Origin: Absidia repens
Lineage: Eukaryota; Mucoromycota; Mucoromycetes; Mucorales; Cunninghamellaceae
NCBI GenBank assembly: GCA_002105175.1
Contig: MCGE01000003.1
Span: 248,001-312,000 of the forward strand
Direction: 5' to 3'
DNA length: 64,000 bases
The notes under the pieces are model-generated. The model had not been told where the DNA came from. It was given only the letters and a program-made list of their open reading frames with translations, and made no database searches. The position numbers and the translations under genes were made by a program. Positions 35,691-47,960 of this stretch are shown in pieces. Each line of letters starts with the position of its first letter. Positions within the stretch are counted from its first letter, which is position 1.

Positions 35691-36514
35691 TCATGCTTTT
35701 AATTGTGTTGCCGATAAATACACAGATGTGTAGACAAAAAACTAGTTTGTATAAGTGTCAAGAAAAAGGGTTTTAGCCAGCGCCGACCAATTGTGGTGCA
35801 CAATATTCTACTTTCATCTAATAAATATTATTTTACTGTGTGGTGCGTGTGCATGCATGTAGATGTCAAGAAAGGGTATTAGGCCGCGTAGTCCAATTTC
35901 AGTGCTCAATGCTCTACTTTTGAATGTTGTACTCATTGTGTAGGTACGCGTATGCACTTTGGTAGCGGCTCCTCAGATAGCGTATATCTGAGTGTGTTAA
36001 AAAATTAGAATGGGAATTAGACGCCCCTCCCATTTCAAACTTTGGTGAGAATCCTTTATGGCCCAACCATTGTGCTCAGCGCTTCATCGATTGAGTATAT
36101 TTGAGTGTGCTGGAGTATTACCTCCCCCTCCCCGGAAACAGTCGTACCCAGTCCCCTCAAAATATAAAAAATAAAAGGCGATTCCCCACCACAGAACTAT
36201 TCCAAGTACCCAAACTGTATTAACTGGATGCACCATAGGTTCGTTTCTTCCGCTTTTACCATACTATTATATTACGTTGTTAGAAGTTTTATTAGCAAAT
36301 AAAAACAAAAAAAAATATCCTTAGCATTTTCCGTGCGACCGAACTTGTTTACTTCTTGGAAGAACTGCAATTTACGAGAGATTTTCTACTGAATCAATAC
36401 TGTCAGTTCAACCTGCAAAAAAAAAAAAAAAAAAGCGGGATGTGAAAGTACTCTTCCAGAAAAAGCAAGAAATTCGAGTGCGGAGAGTTTTCACTTCTTT
36501 TTTCTTTTTCAGCT

Positions 36515-37836
36515 ATGGCCGATTCAATTGATAAACGTATCCCTAGTTTTATTCAGTTTACTGATACCAATTTAAATAAACGATCTACAAAACGGAGATC
36601 AGCTCGGTTGGAAAAAGGTAATCCAAGAGAATAATGCTAGACCTTATTCTCATTCTTGCCTTTTATTTAGTGATACAAAAAGGAAACAAAAAAAGGAAAA
36701 AAATCATACAACCAAACTCACCATCCAGGCGAAATCCGATACAACTTGATGAAAGTAACAGCAACATTCCATGCCATCATCGACAGATTGCTTCTATCAA
36801 TAACAACAGTAACGTCAATAATGCAATTACAGTGCCCATGAAGAAAGTATGTGACGTCCTCGGTCATAGTGATCGCAAACCAGTACCTATCACCATTTAC
36901 ACAAATGCAGATATTAAGGAAAATGACGACGGCATGCTTAGCCATCATCGACAGATCACGCCCATTAGCACTCCTAACAACACGAATGTAGTACTCGAGA
37001 TGACCTCCAACGACCTTCTCAGCCACCAGCAAAAGTCCCCTCCTATCAAAGCTCGGAATGATGCAGATGCAGTAACTGAAGAAATTGCCAGCAACCATCA
37101 CAATCACCACCAACATAACTACTGGACTTCAGTCAAGGAAACGAAGGATGCAGAACCGCTTCCTGGATGCTCTCTGTCAAAAAGTACTGCTCAGATGAAA
37201 TTCCGCAAATCGGCTCTCAGCACAGCTACACACTCACAAGACTTCACATTCGAGACTATTACACTCTCTCCTGATCATGATCGCCAAAATATTATACTAC
37301 CACCGCTACAGGGGATGACAACTATGAACGTACCTCAAAAGTCCGCTGCTGGAATGGCGCAACAACCGCTTTCTCAGTCGAATCGAACTACTCGCAAAAC
37401 CAAAGGACCTTCGCCCAAACCAACAACAATAAGGGACATCGAAACACCTTCACCTATATTACCACCATCGTCCTCACCATCATCTTCACCAATCACAGCG
37501 CAAAAACAGCCACTGGCATCTTCGTTGTGGCCATCGAACTCACCGTCGCTGGAGCGTCTAGACAAAATGTCCTCCCCGGAACCAAGCGAATTTTACAGTC
37601 CCAGTTTAGAACTTGACATCAACGACGATCATCAACAAGCTATCAGGAGGAACCCCATTAGTAGAAATATCACATCTCCAACGAGTGACGATGCTCCATT
37701 CCTTTCGGCAGATGACATGGACGACGATGACTCACATAGATTGGATTTGGACAAGGCTCAGAATGATACTAGTGGCTGGGCGGCGACTTTGGGTGTCCAG
37801 GGTTTCTTTGATAGGATTAAAACCATGTTTGGATAG
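36515..37836 (+). CDS. Unknown disordered protein, 422 aa
   Basis: Two exons, 36515-36617 and 36671-37836, total 1,269 bases. The N-terminus MADSIDKRIPSFIQFTDTNL is followed by a basic stretch (NKRSTKRRSARLEK, GNKKRKK) that looks like a nuclear signal. A His/Asn/Pro/Ser-rich middle repeats SHHRQI-type motifs (CHHRQIASI, SHHRQITPI). The C-terminus has MSSPEPSEFYSPSLELDIND and a final amphipathic segment GVQGFFDRIKTMFG. No known domain is recognised. The basic N-terminus and SP motifs suggest a nuclear phosphoprotein, as inference only. Confidence 0.65.
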
Positions 37837-38654
37837 ACTGACACCATTCCTTTTGGATATCTCTGCCCCCCTCCCCATTTCATCTTTTCTTCATTCCCCT
37901 TTAGCATTCGACATTGTAGTTATTATTCTTTTTTTTTCGTATTGTTTTCCTCTGCTTTTATGATCATTAGTATACCTCCTCCACATTTATTCGTTTTTTA
38001 TTGGTTTTTTTTATTTTCTCTAATAAAATTTAATGGTTGTCTTTTTTTATATTTTATAAATACCATATCTATTATCATGATTGTTTGGGATAGAGGCAAT
38101 AAAGGAATGTATTAAAAACGGGGTTTTTGATGAAATTTTGGATTTTGGGTAGAACTTGGACAAAAAAGGGAAATAGGGTGCGCATCGGTACATCGTAACT
38201 AATGAAAGAGGCCCATTGTTGGGTCAATACCAGCTATACAGTACAGTGAGTTCGGCATGAAATGGACTGACCTGATATATTTTGGATAAAAAAAAAAAAA
38301 AAGAGTAGGTAGATTATAAGGAAGTGCGATTGGTATAATTAAAAAAAAAAAAAAGGCGAGGCAGTATATCAGGCAGAACTCTGGACCTTGAAGAATCAGT
38401 ACACTTCCGAAGATGAAAAAAAAAAAAAAAAAAAAAAGGAAGGCTCACCATATATGATCCCCATTTATCTAGAAGCTACTAAAAATCCACAACTACATTC
38501 ATGGGTCATTAATTAAAATTGACAAAAAAAAAGTTTTCTTTATTAAAAGTAAATCACCAAACAAAGTGAGATGCAAGTGAACTCTTTTCTAAGTAATAAA
38601 TAGATAAACAAAATAATAATCTAAGGGGAATCTAATATAATTTAATCTAGTCCA
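37837..38654. other. Convergent intergenic region
   Basis: 3' regions of two converging genes, with three poly(A) runs of 14-22 nt (about 38288, 38341, 38416). No gene is seen. Confidence 0.6.
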
Positions 38655-40024
38655 CTATCCGGTCTTGATATGCATTTTTTGTTCAGCCAGAGATCGAGGG
38701 GGGTGGGTGACAATCGATGTTCCAAGCAATCCTGCCTCTGCCAGCGCCGAAGGCATCCACTGAATGGCCGAGATGGTTGTGAGTTGAAGATGATCGGCAG
38801 TTCCAAAGATGCCAGCATGAAAGGCAGAGAAGCGTGATCGAATTTTCCTACCGTTGTTGAGTTTGGAAGCCGTGGACTGTTTGGGTAAGGGAGGGTCTAA
38901 AAGTTGCATGAATCGAGTCGATGGCTGATCAGGTAAAATGGAAATAGCAGGTGGAGGTGTGAGTGTTGTCCATAAAGACACTGCTGTTGCCGAATTTCTG
39001 TCGTCATTTGATGATGCGGTCAGTCGAATTGTGGGAAACAAATAATGATACCGTTGTATTTCCATAGGTCCAGCCACCACCTCCATGATGCTTTTCAATC
39101 GATCAAATGCACTTTGAACCATGACGAGCTGCTTACCACCTAGGATTTGTTCGAGCACAGGAAGAATAGGTTGTGTAGCTTGTTGCGTGGCTTGCATTTG
39201 TAACGCTTCCCCTTCAATGTCATCGACACCACAAGGATGATGGGATAGTTGAGAGATCATTGCCAAGACCGTACTGACATCCAAATTGAGTGTAGAGGTC
39301 GTCAGAGCATTGCTGTTACCATTCAGACCACTTTGTCCCATATCACCAAACACACGTTCGACAGCAGGAAGATACTTTGTTCGTATGGACAATGGCGGCG
39401 AGTCTTGATTTTGCAAATAAACACATATCCCCATGTCTGCCAGTCGGTCCATAATGCGCTGCACATACGGATCTTGATTGTAGCCAATTCGCATAAATGC
39501 AAACACCACCACCGGGACCTTGTAATGCACGGGATGCGCTTGAGCACATGCCAAATATGATCGCGCCTTTTTGAAGATGGGCAAGTCGTCAAACGAGCAA
39601 GATGTACTAGTCACTGCGCCACCCATACCATCGCCGCTGTCGCTGTCGTTGTCACTGAAGTTATCATTGTAGCCACCAACGTCATCATCGCTGTCACTAT
39701 CACTGCCACCATCATCCCATTCCAACCCAGCCATTTCATGGCGGAAAGCTTTCGTATTGCGAGCAATCACCTTAATCCAGACACGTTCTTGTTCAGCCAC
39801 CAGATCCAATTTGAGACTTTGTCGTCGTAACATGGTTGTCAACGCCATCCACTGACCATTCTTGGGAGGCACTGCCACCGCACGCATGACTTCGGTAATA
39901 GGTCCCGTCAGCATCATTGCATCGTGCACTGCTTCCAAATAGCTGAGGTTGGTACTCTGTATATACTTCTGTTTGATGGTCGCGGGACGGTTGAGTAACT
40001 AGCAGTAATTGCAGAAGGACCGTG

Positions 40025-40055
<31 letters not shown>

Positions 40056-40278
40056 TGAGTATGAAGATTGGCCGTTTCGAATTCAATATTATATTCTTTA
40101 CCTTTTCCAAAAATAAGGACTCAGCGTTCAAAGGCTGAGTGAGACGATATAGTCCATCCAAAGGTTGCTTATCTTGTCGAGTAGTGCAATCGCGTAAAAT
40201 GTACTGACAGCGTTCATGTAACTTGTTGACAGCAAAAACTAGATCTTGGGTATTCGATTCTTCGCCATCACTGTTCAT
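38655..40278 (-). CDS. DUF1308 (UPF0415, C7orf25-like) protein
   Basis: Two exons on the minus strand, 40278-40102 and 39998-38655, encode 506 aa. The C-terminal half has the DUF1308 core: LNLDVSTVLAMISQLSHHPC, then PILPVLEQILGGKQLVMVQS, GPMEIQRYHYLF and FSAFHAGIFGTADHLQLTTI. These match the family layout of human C7orf25. An Asp/Ser-rich acidic stretch (about residues 135-170) interrupts the N-terminal helical part. Molecular function of the family is not established; the DUF1308 core has been compared to PIN-like nuclease folds, which I recall with low certainty. Confidence 0.82.
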
Positions 40279-42842
40279 TGCCAGAAAAAAAAATATATAC
40301 AACAATAAAAGACAAGTCGAGACAAAATATGAGTCAGAAATTTTGTGGCAAAATATGTATTTTTTTTATTTTTATAAGTCCGCTGATTTAAAAAAGAAAA
40401 ACTAAACTAAGCTATCAACCAGAAGCGATCTATTTGAATGAAGCAAAAAACCATAATTCATTAGTACTTGGATTAAATAAATAAAAGCCATATAGAGTAT
40501 TATTTTTTCAAGACTATTGTGTTTTTATCAGGGATGACGGTTGTTGCGTATATGTCATCCGGGAGTTTAAGCTTTCCATCATGTCTTTTCGGACTGGTGC
40601 CAGCTGCAATTCATCATTTACACAAAATAGTAATAAAAAAATAATAGTAAAAAAAATAGACTTACATTTATAATAGAGAATGAGACTTCATTGAAGAATA
40701 CTGTAAGAAAGAAATCATGAATAAGTTGAACGGATGGGTGCAATTTATACAAAATGCGTAAAAAAAATTTTTTTATGACTGTTCTCTGTGTTTCAATACT
40801 CGCTGTTTCAAAAGTTAATGTGGACTTCGAATGAGGACAGGATTGGGGCACATATCAAAAAAAAGGGGGTCCATCCGGCAATCACTTTATGCATTCGCGC
40901 TCTTTTTAACAATCAACTGGAAATCACGTCCAATATCGCTTCATTATCCAATAGTGCCGTCCCAAATACCCATCATTCATAAAAACACCCCATATACAGC
41001 ACAGATCATTGATAAACCCAATTTAAATAGATAAAAGACATAAATTTAACGACCATTATATGTATGATATATATATATATATATGTTCTTTTGTTTGGCA
41101 AAAACAAGAATAAAAAAAATACCAGACCTTCCATACACATATATAAAGATAAATTAGTGGTTTATATAATTTACTGTATTCCATACTGATTGTATTAATT
41201 GTTTGAAGTGATTCTATTCGAGTATGGTGAAGCAAGGATCGTTCGAAATAGCGATTTGGTGGATTTTTGATCGAATCAGCAAGGTAAGATATATTTGATT
41301 CAGATGTATATATAATATAAACTATAATAACTGAACACTGTGTACATATTGTAATGACGGTATCATTGACATCTATTTCATCGTGTAACTATTAGGAGAA
41401 GATGAGTCCGTATACATATTGAGGCGAGAGCATTTTGGTTAAAGTAGTCTAGCCAGAGAAGATATAATACCATAAGTTATGCCATTCTATCATAACTGCC
41501 AACATACTCTACAGTGAACCGCTTCACTGAACATGACCGAAATTTGTTCCATTCACCTTGATGATGTTAATATATTGTTGATTGTCATAGAACAAATAAA
41601 AAATAAAAAATAAAAAAGCACCGATTAGTCCCAAAAATAATAATTGCAGACCCAAAATCCACACAAAAGCAAAAAAAAAAAAACTTTCAAACCCCACCCA
41701 CGTGAAATATTTTATTTTCTCTCCCCGCCTTTTTTATTTTTTCGGCTCTCATTGTTTTAAGTATTTTTATTTTTTCCTTCGCCTTTCAACTTTTATGGGG
41801 TATTTTGGACTTAGAATTGTATCAGGACTAGTTTAGAAAGGTTTTCAGTTCAGGGATTACAAGATGCATCGGGAAACCCTTTCATTTTGGATCTAGGATT
41901 CAGAACCACCATTAGTTGGGTTTTTGAAGCCTTCATTAGCTTAGTTTAGTGCTAGCTTGTACATAGTTTGTATATATAACTGAATAAAACATATCTCTTT
42001 TTACTTGTTCCAATGAAATATGTCTCATTAGTGTCTCTTATGTTTGAACAATAGATTCCTTTGCTTTACTAGCAATCAATCCCGTTTGATTAGTGTTGAC
42101 CTCCTTTTGTTATACTTCAATAAAAGATACCTTAACCGTCTTCCTCATGCCTTACAATGTGCATTAGATTCATTTTAAATAAATGTTGATCATTCTTCGG
42201 GCCACTCAATGTTTATGCCGGTACCACTTTCATTAGCTCCCTTTACTTTAGTGGTTACATTGTTTCAAGTAAAATACTTCTTTCTATTATCCATCCTTTC
42301 AACCACTAGAAAGTTAGAAAAGCCGTTATTGTGATTATTATGTGAGTATTCTCCTAGAATACCGGCAACCTTCTCGGTCATTTAATATCGGTACGGAAGT
42401 CAGATGGACCTAGACGGGTTGCCTACCAATGTTCAAATTGGAAAGTGTCCATACCCATTTCTTGTCTTTTTTTTTTTTTTTTTTTTTTTTTTTGGAGGGT
42501 GAAGGGGTCGGGGTGTTCTGTCCATAGAAAAAATCCCGATCGATAGGTTCTGTAACGTTAAGTATGACGATAAGCCTTTTAAAGTACAAAGTAGCGGACA
42601 CCCAGTTTTTGGAAGCGTGGTAATTTTTTTTTTGTTGAATTTAAGAGTTCAAAATGGGTCTTGCCCAGACTCGATAGAAAATACCAAATAGCAATCTCCT
42701 GTCCCTCCCCTCAAAAAATTTGGAATGTATTGCCTTTTATTACGATTTTTTCAGAAAGTAGAATGCTGATGCCATCGTTTACAAACGACTACAGCATCAT
42801 TTATTTATTTAATATATGATAGTTTTCAGGTACATATTTTAA
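40279..42842. other. Gene-poor spacer with repeat copy R5
   Basis: AT-rich, no supported gene over 2.5 kb apart from a reverse repeat copy (41.68-42.01 kb), a (TA)n tract near 41070 and a 28-nt poly(T) near 42466. Confidence 0.6.
41680..42010 (-). repeat. Dispersed repeat family, copy R5
   Basis: Reverse-oriented and well preserved: box TTTCAAACCCCACCCACGTG (41684), pyrimidine tract, GGACTAGTTTAGAAAGG, hairpin arms GAAAGGTTTTC and GAAACCCTTTC, GGATCTAGGATTC, AGCTTAGTTTAGTGCTAG, and GAATAAAACATATCTC at the far end. Confidence 0.8.
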
Positions 42843-43076
42843 TCAAAAGCATTTAGCACCACAGCCCCAAGTAGCACAATGTCCAGCTGCTACAGTACAT
42901 GCTTGGAATTTTGTTAAATTATAGCAGGAGCTGCCATTCCATTTACCTCCTAATTCTTTACATGTATCCTCAGTTGCTGGTTTGATATTCGCATTTGAAT
43001 TGCAATTATTGCATTTATAAGACCATGCATTAACAGTGGCGAAAAGGCAAAAGAGAAAGATATAGTATTTGAACAT
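42843..43076 (-). CDS. Small secreted cysteine-rich protein, 77 aa
   Basis: Single-exon gene. MFKYYIFLFCLFATVNA is a textbook signal peptide, probably cut after the VNA. The mature part of about 60 aa has eight cysteines in the order C-x2-C-x14-C-x11-C-x8-C-x6-C-x4-C-x3-C, enough for four disulphides, and one NGSS sequon. No family is recognised. It lies alone in a 6-kb repeat-rich island. Such proteins may be defensin-like, effector-like or cell-surface; nothing here decides that. Confidence 0.65.
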   Translation of the reverse strand: MFKYYIFLFCLFATVNAWSYKCNNCNSNANIKPATEDTCKELGGKWNGSSCYNLTKFQACTVAAGHCATWGCGAKCF

Positions 43077-44039
43077 TTTGGGATGTTGCTATTATTTTAG
43101 AGAAGCAGATACGTCAAATAAATTGCACTTGATTCACAACGTAGGACTTATGGAAGGGTAACCGCTAATTGTGATTAAGTGTGATTAGCACACTTAGCTA
43201 TTCATATCATAAAAAAGTCGTACTTACTGACAATTAGAAATCGATTTAAAGATTTGTAACTGGACAAGTTTTATGAAATAAAGTAAAAATAAAAAGAACG
43301 AAAAAGTGGAAAGCATTATGGCAATTTATAGAGACGAAAGTAACACTAAATGGCGTAGTCTGTATCTTGACAATTTTCACATCAATTACATAACATATAT
43401 AGATATATAGATATATGTTTGTATATATATTTAGCTCTCTTAAAATTTGAGGAGCGGGTAATTTCTGAGTGGGATCAGATGCGAGGATAGATTATATGAA
43501 CTAAATTAATCGAAAAGGAATTCTGCATTTACCCTCAAGTAACGATCAGTATTGATTGAATTTGAGCCCTGGATATTTGACTAGAGATATAAAGCCGAGA
43601 GAATAAATTTTTCTGTCAATTGGCCAAAAATGGAGAGATAGTTGTTCGTCCAGAAAAAATGAAACCGTCAATGGCGTTCGAACAAAAATAGACAGAATAC
43701 TGCCATGTGTTTTTTTCTGTCGAGCGGATAATAGGAGCACTTGGTGATTTTGAATTGAGCAAATCAGGATTGGTGATTTGAATTACTGGCAATGATATCT
43801 ACAAGTTGTAGCTTGGAAATATACACACAATGGCAGCTAAAATCTATACATATGAAATATATCAGGTTAACGATAAAGGTTTCTTGAAGAATTAAATTGG
43901 ACGGAATTTAAAATATTTATCATGCCTTGAGAAAACCTGTCGGTTAATAACGATCCAGTAAACGCTCTGGTGCTTCGCTGGGCCTTTTGGAAATCTCTTC
44001 GATTTTTTTGTATGTGTTGAAAAAGAAATATAGGGTAGT

Positions 44040-44430
44040 GTTTAGGTGTGAAAAAAAAAGGTCAATTCAGGCTCCGCACACATGATTTCTATTTTTTTTT
44101 GGCTCCAATTTTTTTCCGTCTCTTTTCCTTTCTTTCTCCTTTTTTTTTTTTTTTTTTTTTTTTTCTTTCCTTCAGGAAAAGTCTGACTGATTTGATGACA
44201 AGGCTCATTGGGATACTGGTGATCTAGGATTAGTGTTAGAACTTGAATTAGAGGCATTTTTAAAAATGCAAAACAAACATCATGGGGAAACCCTTTTATT
44301 TTGGATTCGTGATTTCCAACTTCCGCTAGACTAGCGTTCATCTTAGAATAGTGCCATTAGCTTAGGTTTGTGTTGGTTGTCATAGTTTACACTGCATACA
44401 TATCTGAATTAAACATCTCTTGTCTTTTTA
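44040..44430 (-). repeat. Dispersed repeat family, subfamily B copy R6
   Basis: Reverse-oriented partner of R3: shares CAATTCAGGCTC near 44063, CAAGGCTCATTGGGATACTG, the palindrome GCATTTTTAAAAATGC and CATGGGGAAACCC. Its minus-strand ORF (44341-44042) matches the R3 ORF over about 55 residues, with shared KGFPHDVCFAFLKMPLIQ. Confidence 0.75.
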
Positions 44431-44720
44431 TCATTAATCTCTTTCATGACTTTTATTGTCTCGTTGAATGGGCATGAGTAAATCCACTGTGTGTGTGAGT
44501 CTGTGTGTGTGTATTTATGTGTAGGAAGAAAGGCATGTGCTTGTGCCAAAAAAAAAAAAAAAAGTCCACTACAGAGTATTTTGTTGTCCGTTTCCTCTGC
44601 ATTTCACACTATGTAGAATAGCAATGGTGGGGATAATATATGCCGATTATTGTTTGACTAAATAGTGTTGGTCGTGGTGACAAAAAAGGGGAAAAAAGTA
44701 GCAGCGACATTGATATCATA

Positions 44721-44992
44721 GCTGATAAAAAATGCAATGTTTCCACTTCAGGTAGCAAATAAAAGATACAATGTTTCTACTTTTGATAGCTGATAAAAAA
44801 TGCAACGTTTCCACTTCAGGTAGCAGATAAAAGATACAATGTTTCTACTTTTGATAGCTGATAAAAAATGCAACGTTTCCACTTCAGGTAGCAGATAAAA
44901 GATACAATGTTTCTACTTTTGATAGCTGATAAAAAATGCAATGTTTCCACTTCAGGTAGCAGATAAAAGAAGCAATATTTCCACTTTGAGCA
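44721..44992. repeat. 68-bp minisatellite, four units, each a dimer of 34-bp halves
   Basis: GCTGATAAAA recurs at 44721, 44789, 44857 and 44925, a 68-bp period. Within each unit the half starting GCTGATAAAAAATGCAACG is followed by a related half starting GCAGATAAAAGATACAATG. Units are nearly identical; the last half is more diverged. Confidence 0.92.
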
Positions 44993-45744
44993 CCAAGGCA
45001 AAATAGGAAATAGATAACTCTCATATAGCGAATTTTGCACTTGTTTTTTTCAGCGTATATATGGCTCCTTGCCCCATCCTTGGAGACCTTGCGCCTAGTT
45101 GACAGTTCTAGACCGTTTCATATGCAACATGGTATTATTTCCGTTCTACCATTCATATAATCAACCAAGACTATATTGTCGACGTAACAGCTCCACTAGA
45201 CTCGGCATATTGTATATATGGTGCGGCTCACTTATAATGTCAAATATTAGGCATATCCTAGAAAGCTGATAGTTTTTTAAAAAATGGCCACCTCAAAAAA
45301 ATAATGTATAAACATGATAATTCAGACCTTTAAGAACAAAACTTGTACATCGGTAATAAAAAAAGAAAAACTTATCAGCCTTCAAAAAAGAAGACTTTGG
45401 CTGGTTGGCCTAGGATTTGAAACGTATCTGATGTACTAAAAAGGAAAATTTATTTTGTAAAACACCGCGAAAACTGTAAAATATTATACAGAAAACAAGG
45501 TCCTGTTTTTTGCTCGTTCCCGCTCCCATATCAAGCGTAGCTAATAGATGTAGATGTAGATGTAGATTGTAAGACTTGCAAATGAGGATTAGTTTATGTA
45601 TTTTTATTTACTATTTGTACAATAAAAAGTGCCGTCCCTTCTTTTTTTTGTTGTTGTTGTACGGACACACACCCGTTTGTATTTTTCTGCTTATAATAAG
45701 TCCATGTATATACATTTGGTAAGACAATCAAACAATGATAGAAA

Positions 45745-46030
45745 AAGGCAAGACAAAGTTTATTCAGTAGTAATTATAACAATGACAACCAATACTAAAC
45801 TAAGATGAAGGTTAATCTAATAGTGGTCCCGAATTCTGGATCCAAAATGAAAGGGGTTCCCCATGCATGTTGTAATACCTGAGCTGAAAACCCTTCTAAA
45901 CTAGTCCTGACGCTAATCCCAGTTGAACAACATCCCATTGAGATCAATGAAATGGCGGTGACTTGAGGGAAAAAAAAAAAAGAAAAGAAAGGAAGGAGGG
46001 AAAAAAAAGGCTTTAAAAGGTATTTTTCAA
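45745..46030 (+). repeat. Dispersed repeat family, copy R7
   Basis: Contains ACCAATACTAAACTAAGATG, CCAAAATGAAAGGGGTTCCC, CCTGAGCTGAAAACCCTTC, CTAGTCCTGACGCTAATCC and the purine tract. The GGGCGGG terminal box is missing, so the copy is truncated. Confidence 0.78.
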
Positions 46031-46860
46031 ACTGCGATTGAAGCCATAAATTTGAAATGAAAATTGAAAATTTGACATTTTAAGCGAGCCGCACCATACG
46101 GTGATGTGAGTGGAGAATGGAAGGATATTTCAAAGTCATAGATCTTTATCTTACATCAAGTTTTTAGGTAAGTTTTAACCCCCCTCTCTTTAATAGAGGG
46201 ACAAGGAACGACTGACATGTTTTTAAGGAAAGACGCTGAACATGTTCAGATTCAATTTCCAATAACGGTAAAAACAGTATATCGATCGTTCTCAAGTTAA
46301 AAGTTAAAACAGTTACACAAACAGTTCTATGGCACAGAATTAATTATTTTATTTTCTAGGAATTTCCTTTTTTCTCTCTTCTTTCGCTTTCCTTTTTTTC
46401 TACGGTTTCCCACAGAATGACAATAACAACCCACTTTCCTCCGCTTCAATTAAATTCCTGCCATACTTGCCATTTCGATACAAACAGAAAAACAACAATA
46501 CTCGGATTGGCCATCGCTCTCGTCGTTAATCCAATGGCAATAAGCAACTCATTCAATCATCATCATCAACAGCACAACGATAAGTATTGCCATTGCCATT
46601 GGCAAAAACGACACACATATCACCAAATGTATCTCTCTTGCAACATCAAATGATATGATCTGACTTCTCTCTTCTTACGGATTTAAGAAACAAGAAACAA
46701 AAACACCTCTTGTCCTGTTGTTTTTTGTTTTTTTTGTATTTTACCAAAATTTCTGTCATCATTGTCCCGTGATGTCAGTAATGCTTGTTCATCAAAGGTA
46801 ATATCATTTCACAGCAAGTTTAAATTAAAATCACCGCCTGGGAAAAAGAAAAACATTAAA

Positions 46861-47960
46861 CTGTTTGATTTCGTTTTTACTACATAGACCAATTCCACCA
46901 ATTATGTACCATGCAAACTTCACCATATTGCTACTTGTTTGCGTCCGCTTAGTGTCTTGACGCTATATTGTACCTCCAAGGTTTGTCATCGTTTATGTGG
47001 AAAATCGGACAACCATTTATGGCGTCTCTTATACTGGCTTGAATTTATGTACCACAAGAAGCGACAACAAGAACAACTCTCCTATTATTTATCATTCATA
47101 TCGGGATCAGTCAATCAAAACGTGGGATACAACTCGGCGTGGATGTGTAATTACACGACTACATTTTCATCAAGGAAGTGTACTTTTGCTTAGCGGTGAC
47201 TTCGGATGCTTCATTTTTTATCTCTGGTTCATCTGATGCGACGTTGATCTACTGGTCTTCACCTGCTGCCATACTCCTTAACGAAAATTAGATGAACATG
47301 TGTCTGGAAGATGTATTGGACGTATGCCTGGTGGACGACAATGATTGCAAGCGTGATGGCTGGATGATTAGCTCTTCTAGGGATACAACAGTATGAGGAT
47401 GGGCTATGACGGATGGGGCAACAAGTGTATTGACTAGCTGGATATCAAAAGACCTGTCAATGCATTGAAACATGTCAACCAGATGACTCCATGTCATTTC
47501 TGCCTCGGCGATGCCACTTCGAAATTACGGAATGTCACTTTTGCTCAATGTTTGCGTACTTTTGTCTGTCATCAACGTGGGCTTGCTTACATTCACTATA
47601 ATCCCAATTTTCAAAAATATTATCAGCGGTGGACAGTATGGGAAAATCAAACTTTGGGGCCTAACGTCGACATACTATCTCCAAACAATGACCGGTCATG
47701 CCGACCTTATTCGTACAATCGATTACTTTTTAGGTAAAGACTGAACAAAAAAAAAACGAAAATTATCAAAATGTGGCGCAAAGAGGTTGGGTGACTCAGG
47801 GTGAAGGGGGCTTTGTTTTATGATCATGTTATCAGCCTTCTCAAAAAGGAATATCCTCCCCAATTTTTTTTGAAATTAGGGAAATTGTTAGTGGAAGTTA
47901 CGACCGATCTTTATGTGTGTATGGGGTGCTTCTACTGGTGTATGTTTATTCAGCTTCCAT
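46861..47960 (+). pseudogene. Decayed F-box/WD40-repeat gene
   Basis: An F-box-like stretch is seen near 46925-47030 (LRPLSVLTLYCTSKVCHRL followed by DNHLWRLLYW). WD40-like blades follow in changing frames: DQSIKTWDTTRRGCVITRLH (47108), SDASFFISGSSDATLIYW (47205), WMISSSRDTTV then a TGA at 47394-47396, ISGGQYGKIKLWGL (47620) with LQTMTGHADLIRTIDYF, and EIVSGSYDRSLCV (47881). Intact relatives are substrate adaptors of SCF ubiquitin ligases. The frameshifts and stop make it non-functional as read. I cannot exclude that unusual introns rescue part of it. Confidence 0.6.

Larger units (their letters stand above)
33737..36514. other. Repeat-rich spacer with a coding remnant
   Basis: Holds the bZIP promoter (to about 34.0 kb), a coding remnant (34.08-34.64 kb), repeat copy R4 (35.37-35.69 kb) and two diverged copies of a roughly 60-bp unit near 35758-35815 and 35867-35925. 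The last 100 bp is the leader of the next gene. Confidence 0.55.
43077..46860. other. Repeat island
   Basis: No supported gene over 3.8 kb. Contains repeat copies R6 and R7, the 68-bp minisatellite and a short TAGATG array near 45547. A 78-codon ORF at 46417 may be the eroded start of the F-box/WD40 pseudogene. Confidence 0.55.

Noticed and set aside
40788..41034. Overlapping ORFs near 40.8-41.0 kb
   Set aside because: No recognisable motif, no splice structure and two frames equally open.
44721..44992. CRISPR-like array
   Set aside because: Units are contiguous with no unique spacers and the genome is eukaryotic; it is a minisatellite.
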